A stretch of 18,023 bases of DNA, from the NCBI GenBank assembly GCA_018609945.1, contig JAHENO010000249.1, positions 1 to 18,023 on the forward strand. Direction: 5' to 3'. The notes beneath the pieces were generated by a model. It did no database searches, was not told the DNA's origin, and saw nothing but the letters and a program-made list of their open reading frames with translations. A program made the translations under genes and the position numbers. Shown here one piece after another: positions 7,285 to 13,970 of this stretch. Source of the stretch: Haloarculaceae archaeon. GTDB taxonomy: Archaea; Halobacteriota; Halobacteria; Halobacteriales; Haloarculaceae. The first letter of the stretch is position 1, and the number at the start of each line of letters is the position of its first letter.

Positions 7285-9966
7285 TCAGTCGTCTGCTTCG
7301 GCCAGCAGCGACTCGTCGGCCGACCCGACACGCTCGACGGTCGAACGGTTGGTCGTGGCGTCCTTGCGGACGCGCACGATGTCGTCGGCCGCGCCGACCA
7401 GTTCTTCGTCGTGGCTGACCACGAGGATCTGTTCGACACCCAGGTCCCGCATCGCCCCGACGAGATCGACGAGCTTCGAGACGTGTCCCGAATCGAGAAA
7501 CACCGTCGGCTCGTCCAGGATGAGCGGCGGCATCGGCGCGGCACCCTCGATCCCTTCTGCGAGCAGCCGGTAAATGGCACACCGCAGACTCAGATTGAAG
7601 AGTGCCCGCTCGCCGCCCGAGAGCTGGTCCGGGTCCAGCGTCTCGCCGTCCTTCTGGTAGACAGTCAGTTCGTAGTCGCCGTCGAGTTCGATACGGGAGT
7701 AGGAGTCGTTCTCGTAGACGAGATCGAAGGTCTCGTTGAGCATCCGCTCCAGGCTCTCGACGTTGCGCTGGCGGAGTTGGGCCCGCAGTGTGCCGTACAT
7801 TTCTTCGAGCTGTTCGGTCTCCTCGTACAGCGAGTCGAGCCGGTCGACCGTCGCTGCGAGGCTGTCGCGCCGCTCGCGCAGGTCCTCGAGGTCCTCGATA
7901 GCTCCGTTGACGCGCCCGATCTCGCCCCGGAGGTCCGACTTACGTTCCTCCAGTTCGTCCAGTTTCTCGGACACCTGTTCGAGGTACGCTTCGGCTTTCT
8001 CCTTCTCGTCTCGGGCGGCCTCGACGCGCTTTTCGTCGAACGCCTCCTCCAGTTCCGCACGCCGCTCGCGCTTTTCATCGAGGCGCTCGCGGCGCTCGTC
8101 GTTCAGGTCTGCCTTTTCCGACCGCGTCTCTCGGAGATCCGCTATCTGCTCGGTCAGATCGTCGATTTTCTCGACGCACTCCTGCAGTACCTCCAGGCGC
8201 TCGACGCTCTCGTTGAGGTCCGCCTTCTCCCTGTTGGCGGCTGCGATCTCCTCCTGACGGTCGGCGGCTGCCTCGCGGGCCTCCGCAGCTGCCTCGCGTT
8301 TCTCCTCGGCGTCGCGTTCCAGGTCGGCAGCCTCCTCGCGGATCGACTCGGCGCGGTCCTCCTTCTCCTCGAGGGCTGCCGCCCGCTGGTCGAGCAGGTC
8401 CGCGAGATTGTCGCGTTCGGTCTCGAGTCGGGAGAGTTCCGTTTCGCTGTCGACCAGCGTTTCCGCCCGGTCGAGGCGTTCTTCGAGTTCCCCCTCGCGG
8501 TCCTCGAGGTCAGCCAGCCGCGATTCGAGCGTCTCGACGGTCTCCTCCCGGTCGTCGATGGCCTCGACGTGTGGCGACCCCTCGATGGGCTGGCCGCATT
8601 CGGGACATTTGCCGGCTTCGCGTAACTCCCGTGCTTCTGTCAGCCGTTCGCGTGCGTTTTCGAGTTCCGCAGCTGTCTCGGCCCGTGTCTCCCGCACCTC
8701 GGCGAGTTCGTCGGCGATGTCGTCGCGATGCGCGCCGGCCTCCCCGATGGTGACGGGACTGGCTGCGAAGGACTCCCGGCGGTCTTCGATCTCGGCATCG
8801 AGTTCCTCGAGTTCCTCGCGCTTTGTCGTGAGCGTCTCGCGGCCCTCCGCGATCTCGGATTCGAGCTCCCCGGCAGTATCGCGCTTCTCGGCGGCCGTCG
8901 ATTCGAGGTCGTCGGCCTGTTCGGCGAGCGAGTCCGCGCGGCTGTCGTGCTCCTGCTTCTCGACGCTCAGTTCCCGGATCCGGTCGGTCACCGACTCGAC
9001 CTCCGCGGCGAGGTCCTCCAGGCGTGCCTCGATAGCCCGCGGGTCGGCCTCGGTGACTTCCACCTCGGAGAGCAACTCGTCCCGCTGGTCCCGTGCTTCT
9101 TCGCGGCGCTCCCGGGCCGTTGCGATCTCGTCGGCCAGGCGCTCGCGCTCCTGTTCTGTGGCCTGTATCGTCTCACGCAGGTCCTCGATATCGTCTTCGA
9201 GGGCCTGCAGTTCCGATTGCTTCTGCTCGTACTCCGCCAGGACTGCCTCGGCGTCTGCGAGTGTCTCCTCGGCCTGCTCGCGGTTGTCCTCGAACCGCTC
9301 TATCTCGGATTCGACCTCCGCGAGGTCCGACTGGAGGGCGTTCAGGCGTTCGTGGAGGTCCTGCTCTTCCTTCGCTGCGATCTGCTCCTCCAGTTCCGAG
9401 AGCGCGCCCCGCTTGTCGTCGCGCACCCGACCGACGCCGACGCGTGCGTCGCTGGCCCGCTGGCGGTATTCCTCGAGTTTGCCGAGCTGGAGCAACTCGT
9501 CGAGCATGTCCTGGCGCTCGTCGGGCGAGGCTTCGATGAGTTTGTTGACCTCGCCCTGACGGACGTACGCGCAGTTGACGAACGCCTCGTGGTCCATCCG
9601 GAGTAACTCGCCGACCCGCCGGCGGACCTCGCGGGCACCTTCGTACGTGCTGTCGGACCCTTCGAGGACGCACTTGGTGGTCACAGCGCGGTCCTCGCGG
9701 ACGCTGACGCGCCGCTCGACGTGATAGGATTCGCTTTCGTGTGTGAACCACAGCTCCACGACCGCCCGCTCCGCGCCGATGGTGACGACCTCGTCCAGGG
9801 TCTGATCGATGGCTGTCGCACCGTAAAGCGCAAAAAACGAGGCTTCCAGCAGCGAGGATTTCCCGCTGCCGTTCAGGCCGTGGATGACCGTCACGCCGCG
9901 GTCGAGCGAGAGATCTGCGTCCGCGTAACACTTGAAATTCTCCAGCCTGATTCGATCGATTCTCAC
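7285..9966 (-). CDS. rad50: Rad50, SMC-like ATPase of the Mre11-Rad50 complex
   Basis: Rad50 works with Mre11 in recognising and processing DNA double-strand breaks. The 893 residues show the full family architecture: N-terminal ATPase half with Walker A GLNGSGKSS (Lys36); long Glu/Arg-rich coiled coils from about residue 180 to 740; a central zinc hook CPEC (Cys454, Cys457) through which two molecules dimerise around zinc; and a C-terminal half with signature LSGGERALFNLSLR (from 782) and Walker B PLILDEPT (Asp818, Glu819). The start is GTG at 9966, overlapping the mre11 stop as GTGA, with a GGAGG ribosome site 7 nt upstream. Length is normal for archaeal Rad50. The gene is complete and should be functional. 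Confidence 0.96.
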   Translation of the reverse strand: MRIDRIRLENFKCYADADLSLDRGVTVIHGLNGSGKSSLLEASFFALYGATAIDQTLDEVVTIGAERAVVELWFTHESESYHVERRVSVREDRAVTTKCVLEGSDSTYEGAREVRRRVGELLRMDHEAFVNCAYVRQGEVNKLIEASPDERQDMLDELLQLGKLEEYRQRASDARVGVGRVRDDKRGALSELEEQIAAKEEQDLHERLNALQSDLAEVESEIERFEDNREQAEETLADAEAVLAEYEQKQSELQALEDDIEDLRETIQATEQERERLADEIATARERREEARDQRDELLSEVEVTEADPRAIEARLEDLAAEVESVTDRIRELSVEKQEHDSRADSLAEQADDLESTAAEKRDTAGELESEIAEGRETLTTKREELEELDAEIEDRRESFAASPVTIGEAGAHRDDIADELAEVRETRAETAAELENARERLTEARELREAGKCPECGQPIEGSPHVEAIDDREETVETLESRLADLEDREGELEERLDRAETLVDSETELSRLETERDNLADLLDQRAAALEEKEDRAESIREEAADLERDAEEKREAAAEAREAAADRQEEIAAANREKADLNESVERLEVLQECVEKIDDLTEQIADLRETRSEKADLNDERRERLDEKRERRAELEEAFDEKRVEAARDEKEKAEAYLEQVSEKLDELEERKSDLRGEIGRVNGAIEDLEDLRERRDSLAATVDRLDSLYEETEQLEEMYGTLRAQLRQRNVESLERMLNETFDLVYENDSYSRIELDGDYELTVYQKDGETLDPDQLSGGERALFNLSLRCAIYRLLAEGIEGAAPMPPLILDEPTVFLDSGHVSKLVDLVGAMRDLGVEQILVVSHDEELVGAADDIVRVRKDATTNRSTVERVGSADESLLAEADD

Positions 9967-11246
9967 AGGTAATCCTCCATGGTTACCTGGTCGTCACCGA
10001 CACTGTCCGCCTCGCTGTCCGTTTCCGGTGTCTCGTGGCGTTCCGTCCCGCTGTCGCCCGCTGTCTCTCCCGTCTCTGGTGGGCTCGCGTCCGCGTCATC
10101 GGACGCCGGCGACGACTCCTCCTCGACGCTGGTGAACGCCTCCGCGTCGGCCTCCTCGACGAACTCCCGGACGCGGTCCTGGACGGTGTCGGCGACGTTC
10201 GAGTCCGCGACCTTGCTGGCGCGGATGGTCTCGTCGATGTTCCGCGCGGCCGGACTCAACCCGAGTTCCCTGATCCGCTCGCGGACGGCCTCGTCGGGGT
10301 CCGCGAAGCTCACCTCCACCTCGCTCTCGTCGACGATTTCGCGGTGGTCGGTGACGCGGGTGACCAGCGCGCCCTGTTCGTCGCCGTACTCCTCGACGGC
10401 CGCGGGCGTCACCGGCTCGCCGTCGCCGTCGATGGAGACGACGACTACCGCGTCGGTCACGTCGTGCTGGCCGATCCGCTCGCGGACCCGCTCGATGCCC
10501 TCGCCCTGCTCCAGTTCGAGGTCGACGAAGACGAACGTCCGTGTGTCGAGGCCCCGCCGGCGGACGTCGACGCCGTCCTCGAAGGTCACGAGGTTGTACC
10601 CACGTTCCTCGCGTTCGGCAGCGCTCGCACGCTCGGTCGATCCGCAGTAGGTAATCCATGCGTCGTGCGGTTCCTCGATCCGTTTCGTGCGGGGCGTGTG
10701 GTCGTCACCCAGCAGGACAGCGTCGAACGCGACTGGGGAGTCCGCGAGCACCTCGCGGATGTCCCAGTCCCCGTGTGGGAACGGTTCGAACAGGCCGTGC
10801 GTGACAAGGGCGGTGTACGTGGCGTCGCTGGATTCGAAGTCGTATTCGAGGCCGTCACGGCGGGCCCTGGGGACGAAGTCGAGACCGTAGAATGCCACGT
10901 CGCCCACGTCGACCGGTTCCGACCCGAGACGGGTCGCCAGCCCGAGCGACTCGAAGAGGTCGAGCCACTGGGCGTCGCGCTTGGTTTCGTGATTGCCCAC
11001 GATGGCGAGAAACGGAACCCCCGCCTCGTCCAGCGTCCGCAACACGGAGAGTGCGCCCATGATGTCCGGCAGTGTCGGGCGGCGGTCGTGGAAGAGGTCG
11101 CCGGCGTGGACCACCGCGTCGACGTCACCGTCGACGGCGTCGGCCGCCACCTGCCGGAAGGATTCGAGGAAGTCCTGGCGTCGCTCCGGGCGGTGGTACT
11201 GCTGGTACCCCAGATGCGTGTCCCCGGTGTGAATAACGCGAGTCAT
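9963..11246 (-). CDS. mre11: Mre11, double-strand-break repair nuclease
   Basis: Mre11 is the metal-dependent nuclease partner of Rad50. The phosphodiesterase motifs are in order: GDTHLG (Asp9, His11), AGDLFHD (Asp50, His53), VGNHE (Asn85, His86), VTHG (His150), and a final motif LLGDDH (180-183). Other Mre11 proteins have GHxH there, so the first metal-binding His is replaced by Asp181 while His183 is kept. The C-terminal 70 or so residues are Ser/Asp/Glu-rich and look disordered, ending TMEDYL. At 427 residues it is of usual archaeal length. ATG at 11246 gives the MTRVIHTGDTH opening. The gene overlaps rad50 by 4 nt; the MarR-like gene lies 96 nt upstream on the same strand. Confidence 0.96.
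   Translation of the reverse strand: MTRVIHTGDTHLGYQQYHRPERRQDFLESFRQVAADAVDGDVDAVVHAGDLFHDRRPTLPDIMGALSVLRTLDEAGVPFLAIVGNHETKRDAQWLDLFESLGLATRLGSEPVDVGDVAFYGLDFVPRARRDGLEYDFESSDATYTALVTHGLFEPFPHGDWDIREVLADSPVAFDAVLLGDDHTPRTKRIEEPHDAWITYCGSTERASAAEREERGYNLVTFEDGVDVRRRGLDTRTFVFVDLELEQGEGIERVRERIGQHDVTDAVVVVSIDGDGEPVTPAAVEEYGDEQGALVTRVTDHREIVDESEVEVSFADPDEAVRERIRELGLSPAARNIDETIRASKVADSNVADTVQDRVREFVEEADAEAFTSVEEESSPASDDADASPPETGETAGDSGTERHETPETDSEADSVGDDQVTMEDYL
9974..9978 (-). promoter_or_regulatory. Shine-Dalgarno site for rad50
   Basis: GGAGG on the minus strand lies 7 nt before the rad50 GTG, inside the last codons of mre11. It decides the GTG start and suggests translational coupling of the two subunits. 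Confidence 0.65.
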
Positions 11247-11342
11247 TGCTCGTCAGTAGGATGGCGATCCCTTTCAGGGTTGGCAGTCCCCGGTGAAAGT
11301 GAAAGCGACCCTCCGGACCGGCCCACCCGTGGCAGCCGCGAC

Positions 11343-11609
11343 CTACTCGATAGTGAGCGAGTAGATGCGCTTGCGTGCGTCGGCGAACGAAAACCGTGAC
11401 TCCACGACGCCGACGTCTTCCAGCCGGCTCAGCGCGTACCGCACCGTCCGCGGTGGCAAAAGTGTCTCCTCGGCCAGCTGACTCTGGGTCAGCGAGCCGT
11501 TGTACTCCAGCACCTTCGCGACGAGTTTCGCACTCGGGGGCAACTCCCTGACCGGCTCCCAGCCGCCCTCGTGGGAGGCCCCCGACGTGACTGTCTCTGA
11601 CGTACTCAT
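11343..11609 (-). CDS. MarR-like winged-helix protein
   Basis: An 88-residue protein with a flexible N-terminus (MSTSETVTSG) and one winged-helix domain: SAKLVAKVLEYNGSLTQSQL, then ETLLPPRTVRYALSRLEDVG as the helix-turn-helix with recognition helix, and a wing ending ARKRIYSLTIE. This is the short MarR/ArsR-type regulator common in haloarchaea; no effector-binding or metal-binding residues are evident. I chose ATG at 11609 over one 14 codons upstream because an AT-rich promoter element lies about 29 nt before it and would fall inside the longer version. It is divergent from PAN with 181 nt between, so it might regulate PAN or itself, and it lies upstream of mre11-rad50 on the same strand. Confidence 0.78.
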   Translation of the reverse strand: MSTSETVTSGASHEGGWEPVRELPPSAKLVAKVLEYNGSLTQSQLAEETLLPPRTVRYALSRLEDVGVVESRFSFADARKRIYSLTIE

Positions 11610-11634
11610 TCTATACGTCGAGATGGGATACAGC

Positions 11635-11646
11635 CTAATAATATTT
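11635..11646 (-). promoter_or_regulatory. Likely promoter of the MarR-like gene
   Basis: The minus strand reads AAATATTATTAG here, about 27-30 nt upstream of the ATG at 11609. The surrounding 11610-11670 stretch is the most AT-rich intergenic piece in the window. Confidence 0.5.
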
Positions 11647-11752
11647 CTCAATCTAATTTATTACCTGCGGGCATTCCATTGCCGGCACCGAAACCTGCAG
11701 GTAGCCTCACGAACCGGCAGGCAGTCAGGGAGTTCCGCTGCGAGTGTGGACC

Positions 11753-11768
11753 CGAAACCTCTTATTTT
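11753..11768 (+). promoter_or_regulatory. Promoter of PAN (BRE plus TATA)
   Basis: CGAAACCTCTTATTTT gives a BRE-like CGAAAC and a TATA-like CTTATTTT centred about 27 nt before the ATG at 11791. This is the leaderless spacing and it fixes the PAN start. Confidence 0.6.
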
Positions 11769-11790
11769 CGTATCCACTATCGAGAGGGTA

Positions 11791-13002
11791 ATGACCGATA
11801 CCGTGGACGAGGTCGAGTTGCCGTACGACGAGGACGCCTCCCAGCAGGAGAAGATCGAGGCGCTCCAGGAACGGCTGGAGATACTCGAGGCCCAGAACGA
11901 GGAGATGCGGGACAAACTCCTCGACGCCAACGCCGAGAACAACAAGTACCAGCAGAAGCTCGAACGGCTGACTCACGAGAACAAGAAACTCAAGCAGTCG
12001 CCGCTGTTCGTGGCCACCGTCCAGGAACTCACCGACGAGGGGGTAATCATCAAACAGCACGGGAACAACCAGGAGGCACTGACGGAGGTCACCGAGGAGA
12101 TGCGCGAGGACATCGAGCCCGACGACCGGGTCGCGGTCAACAATTCGCTGTCTATCGTCAAGTCCCTCGACGACGAAACCGATGTCCGGGCCCGTGTGAT
12201 GCAGGTCGACTCCAGCCCGGACGTCACGTACTCGGACATCGGCGGCATCGCTGACCAGATAGAGGAGGTCCGCGAGACTGTCGAGATGCCCCTCGAGAAT
12301 CCGGGGATGTTCGAGGACGTCGGCATCACTCCCCCCTCCGGCGTCCTGTTGCACGGCCCGCCGGGGACGGGCAAGACGATGCTCGCCAAGGCCGTCGCGA
12401 ACCAGACCGACGCGACGTTCATCAAGATGGCCGGCTCTGAACTGGTCCACAAGTTCATCGGCGAGGGTGCCAAGCTGGTGCGGGACCTGTTCGAGCTGGC
12501 CCGCCAGCACGAGCCTGCGGTCATCTTCATCGACGAGATCGACGCCATCGCCGCCAAGCGCACCGAGTCCAAGACGTCGGGCGACGCCGAGGTCCAGCGG
12601 ACGATGATGCAGCTCCTCTCGGAGATGGACGGCTTCGAGGACCGCGGCGAGATCCGGATCATCGCTGCCACCAACCGCTTCGACATGCTCGACCGCGCCA
12701 TCCTCCGGCCCGGCCGCTTCGACCGCCTCATCGAGGTGCCAAAGCCCGACGAGGCCGGCCGCGAGCAGATCTTCAAGATTCACACCCGCGATATGAGCGT
12801 CGACGACGACATCGACTACGCGGCACTGGCAGAGATGGCCGACGACGCGTCGGGCGCGGACATCAAGGCCATCTGCACCGAAGCCGGGATGTTCGCAATC
12901 CGGGACGATCGGACCGACGTCACGATGTCGGACTTCGAGAACGCCTACGAGAAAATCCAGGACGAGGAAGAGGACGAGGACGTCTCCAAGACGTTCGCCT
13001 GA
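11791..13002 (+). CDS. pan: PAN, proteasome-activating nucleotidase
   Basis: PAN is the hexameric AAA+ ATPase that unfolds proteins and feeds them to the archaeal 20S proteasome. The 403 residues show an N-terminal coiled coil (about 18-70), an OB-fold domain (about 72-130), and the AAA+ domain with Walker A GPPGTGKT (189-196, Lys195), Walker B VIFIDEIDAI (Asp248, Glu249), and the second region of homology ending RPGRFDR with arginine fingers. The pore loop MAGSELVHKFIGEGAK is typical of PAN. The C-terminus is acidic and ends SKTFA; many PAN proteins end in a hydrophobic-Tyr-X motif that opens the proteasome gate, and here Phe stands in the Tyr position after Thr. The reading frame extends upstream to 11500, but the promoter spacing and the MTDTVDEVELPYDED opening support 11791. 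Confidence 0.95.
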   Translation: MTDTVDEVELPYDEDASQQEKIEALQERLEILEAQNEEMRDKLLDANAENNKYQQKLERLTHENKKLKQSPLFVATVQELTDEGVIIKQHGNNQEALTEVTEEMREDIEPDDRVAVNNSLSIVKSLDDETDVRARVMQVDSSPDVTYSDIGGIADQIEEVRETVEMPLENPGMFEDVGITPPSGVLLHGPPGTGKTMLAKAVANQTDATFIKMAGSELVHKFIGEGAKLVRDLFELARQHEPAVIFIDEIDAIAAKRTESKTSGDAEVQRTMMQLLSEMDGFEDRGEIRIIAATNRFDMLDRAILRPGRFDRLIEVPKPDEAGREQIFKIHTRDMSVDDDIDYAALAEMADDASGADIKAICTEAGMFAIRDDRTDVTMSDFENAYEKIQDEEEDEDVSKTFA

Positions 13003-13047
13003 GCAGCAGCGTTCGGGGCGGCAGTATTCTCTCTCGACGCCAGGTCG

Positions 13048-13185
13048 CTACAGCAGCGAGAAGATCAGATACGGCACGACGAACAGTGCAACGAACAGCA
13101 CCACCAGTATCAGCCCGTACGCGACCGCGGTACCGACCCCGGTCAGCCAGGCAGGGTGATCGAACGGTTCCGGAAGCGTGGCCAT
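13048..13185 (-). CDS. Tiny single-pass membrane protein, 45 aa
   Basis: A 45-residue open frame: MATLPEPFDHPAWLTGVGTA followed by a hydrophobic helix rich in Leu, Val and Phe running nearly to the end (VVPYLIFSLL). A short cytoplasmic or peripheral N-terminus plus one membrane span fits a small membrane protein. Supporting points are a TATA-like element 24-34 nt upstream, a clean stop, and synonymous-looking G/C third positions. It is convergent with PAN, their stops 45 nt apart. I recall similar tiny proteins in other haloarchaea, without a function. It could be a subunit of a larger complex; nothing around it says which. Confidence 0.6.
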   Translation of the reverse strand: MATLPEPFDHPAWLTGVGTAVAYGLILVVLFVALFVVPYLIFSLL

Positions 13186-13208
13186 ACCGCCCCTCTGGAC
13201 CCCGCCCT

Positions 13209-13219
13209 CTTAGTGATAC
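13209..13219 (-). promoter_or_regulatory. Possible promoter of the 45-aa gene
   Basis: GTATCACTAAG on the minus strand lies about 24-34 nt upstream of the ATG at 13185 and is the only AT-rich spot in an otherwise very GC-rich gap. Confidence 0.4.
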
Positions 13220-13238
13220 TGGCTCGGGTCCGGGGGAA

Positions 13239-13278
13239 GGCCGGCCCCCACGGCCGACCTGTGGCGGGGCTTCCGGCC
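13239..13278 (-). terminator. GC-rich hairpin, possible terminator of the 97-aa gene
   Basis: GGCCGG then CCCC (13239-13248) can pair with GGGG then CCGGCC (13266-13269 and 13273-13278), with a 3-nt bulge. It begins 5 nt after the stop of the minus-strand gene at 13283-13576. There is no clear T-tract, so it may instead stabilise the transcript 3' end. Confidence 0.35.
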
Positions 13279-13282
13279 CCTG

Positions 13283-13576
13283 TTACATGCCCATGTCCTC
13301 GGCAGCCTCCGGGACCGGGAGGTCGTGGACCGGGACGCCGAGCAGTTCGGCAGCGTGGTCCAGGGCCATGTCGAACCCGTAGTATCGTTCCAGTTCGTCG
13401 CCGTCGATCGACGGGCGCACCTTGAGCATCGCGTAGCCATCGGTATTCTGGGCGATTGCGGCCGCGCGGCCGTCGGCCTCGAACGAGAGGACGCGTTCGG
13501 TTTCAGTCTCGGTGTACCTGGCCGTCACGTCACCTGCTGTCGCCGTGGTGGCACTCCCGCTGTCGGCGTCTGTCAT
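13283..13576 (-). CDS. Conserved haloarchaeal protein, 97 aa (DUF7111-like)
   Basis: A 97-residue protein starting MTDADSGSATT. After a disordered start it reads ARYTETETERVLSFEADG, AAAIAQNTDGYAMLKVRP, then ELERYYGFDMALDHAAELLG and ends PVPEAAEDMGM. The pattern of alternating strands followed by a C-terminal helix suggests a small alpha/beta domain. I recognise it as a widely conserved haloarchaeal family without known function and recall it as DUF7111 (number from memory). No catalytic or metal-binding residues stand out. ATG at 13576 is chosen because the in-frame extension to 13675 is Arg/Pro-rich and overlaps the start region of the divergent regulator gene. It shares the 92-nt upstream gap with that gene. 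Confidence 0.72.
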   Translation of the reverse strand: MTDADSGSATTATAGDVTARYTETETERVLSFEADGRAAAIAQNTDGYAMLKVRPSIDGDELERYYGFDMALDHAAELLGVPVHDLPVPEAAEDMGM

Positions 13577-13668
13577 CGCTCGACTCTTTGGACGGGAGGA
13601 AGGGAAGTCTGTCGGTCCACGGCGACCCGAACCACAACGCGAAAGGCCGTCCTCGTCGAGTGACACGT

Positions 13669-13944
13669 ATGGCAAAGTTCCTCCAGAGCGGCCGCCGGCG
13701 CGACATCTGCGCGCTTCTCGCGGGCGAACGCCTCCAGGCCCAGGCGCTGAAATCCCGCCTCGAAGACCACTACGACGAGCGGATCGAACCGAAGTCGTTC
13801 TACGGCGCGCTCGACGCGCTCGAAACGAGCGGGTTCGTCGACACCGAGACGGAGGGCATCCACGACGTGTACGTGCTCACAGACGCTGGCGACCAGCGAC
13901 TCCGCGAGCACTACGCGTGGCTGGGCGAGCAACTCGGAGAGTAA
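13669..13944 (+). CDS. PadR-like winged-helix regulator
   Basis: A 91-residue protein, one winged-helix domain: MAKFLQSGRRRDICALLAGE, then QALKSRLEDHYDERIEPKSF and YGALDALETSGFVDTETEG as helix-turn-helix, then VYVLTDAGDQRLREHYAWL. The pattern of SFYGALDALETSGFV followed by LTDAG is typical of PadR-family repressors, which usually dimerise through a C-terminal helix; here that helix is short. The ligand is unknown. It is divergent from the 97-aa gene with 92 nt between and its stop codon lies 24 nt from the stop of the K+ channel gene, which is convergent. It may regulate its divergent neighbour. Confidence 0.8.
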   Translation: MAKFLQSGRRRDICALLAGERLQAQALKSRLEDHYDERIEPKSFYGALDALETSGFVDTETEGIHDVYVLTDAGDQRLREHYAWLGEQLGE

Positions 13945-13970
13945 CCGACACCGGATTCCACCTCGAGGGG

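Noticed and set aside
7411..8625. Long plus-strand open frame opposite rad50 (404 codons), and a similar one opposite mre11 at 10035-11399
   Set aside because: High-GC haloarchaeal genes create long antisense open frames; these translations are low-complexity mirrors of the Rad50 coiled coil and Mre11, with no recognisable domain.
8870..8879. CCGGCAGTAT, identical to the end of the 80-nt palindrome arm
   Set aside because: It lies in frame within the rad50 coiled-coil coding sequence, with no extension of similarity and no second arm nearby.
11500..11790. 97-codon upstream extension of the PAN frame
   Set aside because: It overlaps the divergent MarR-like gene and the AT-rich intergenic promoter region; the PAN coiled-coil N-terminus begins at 11791 behind a well-spaced promoter.
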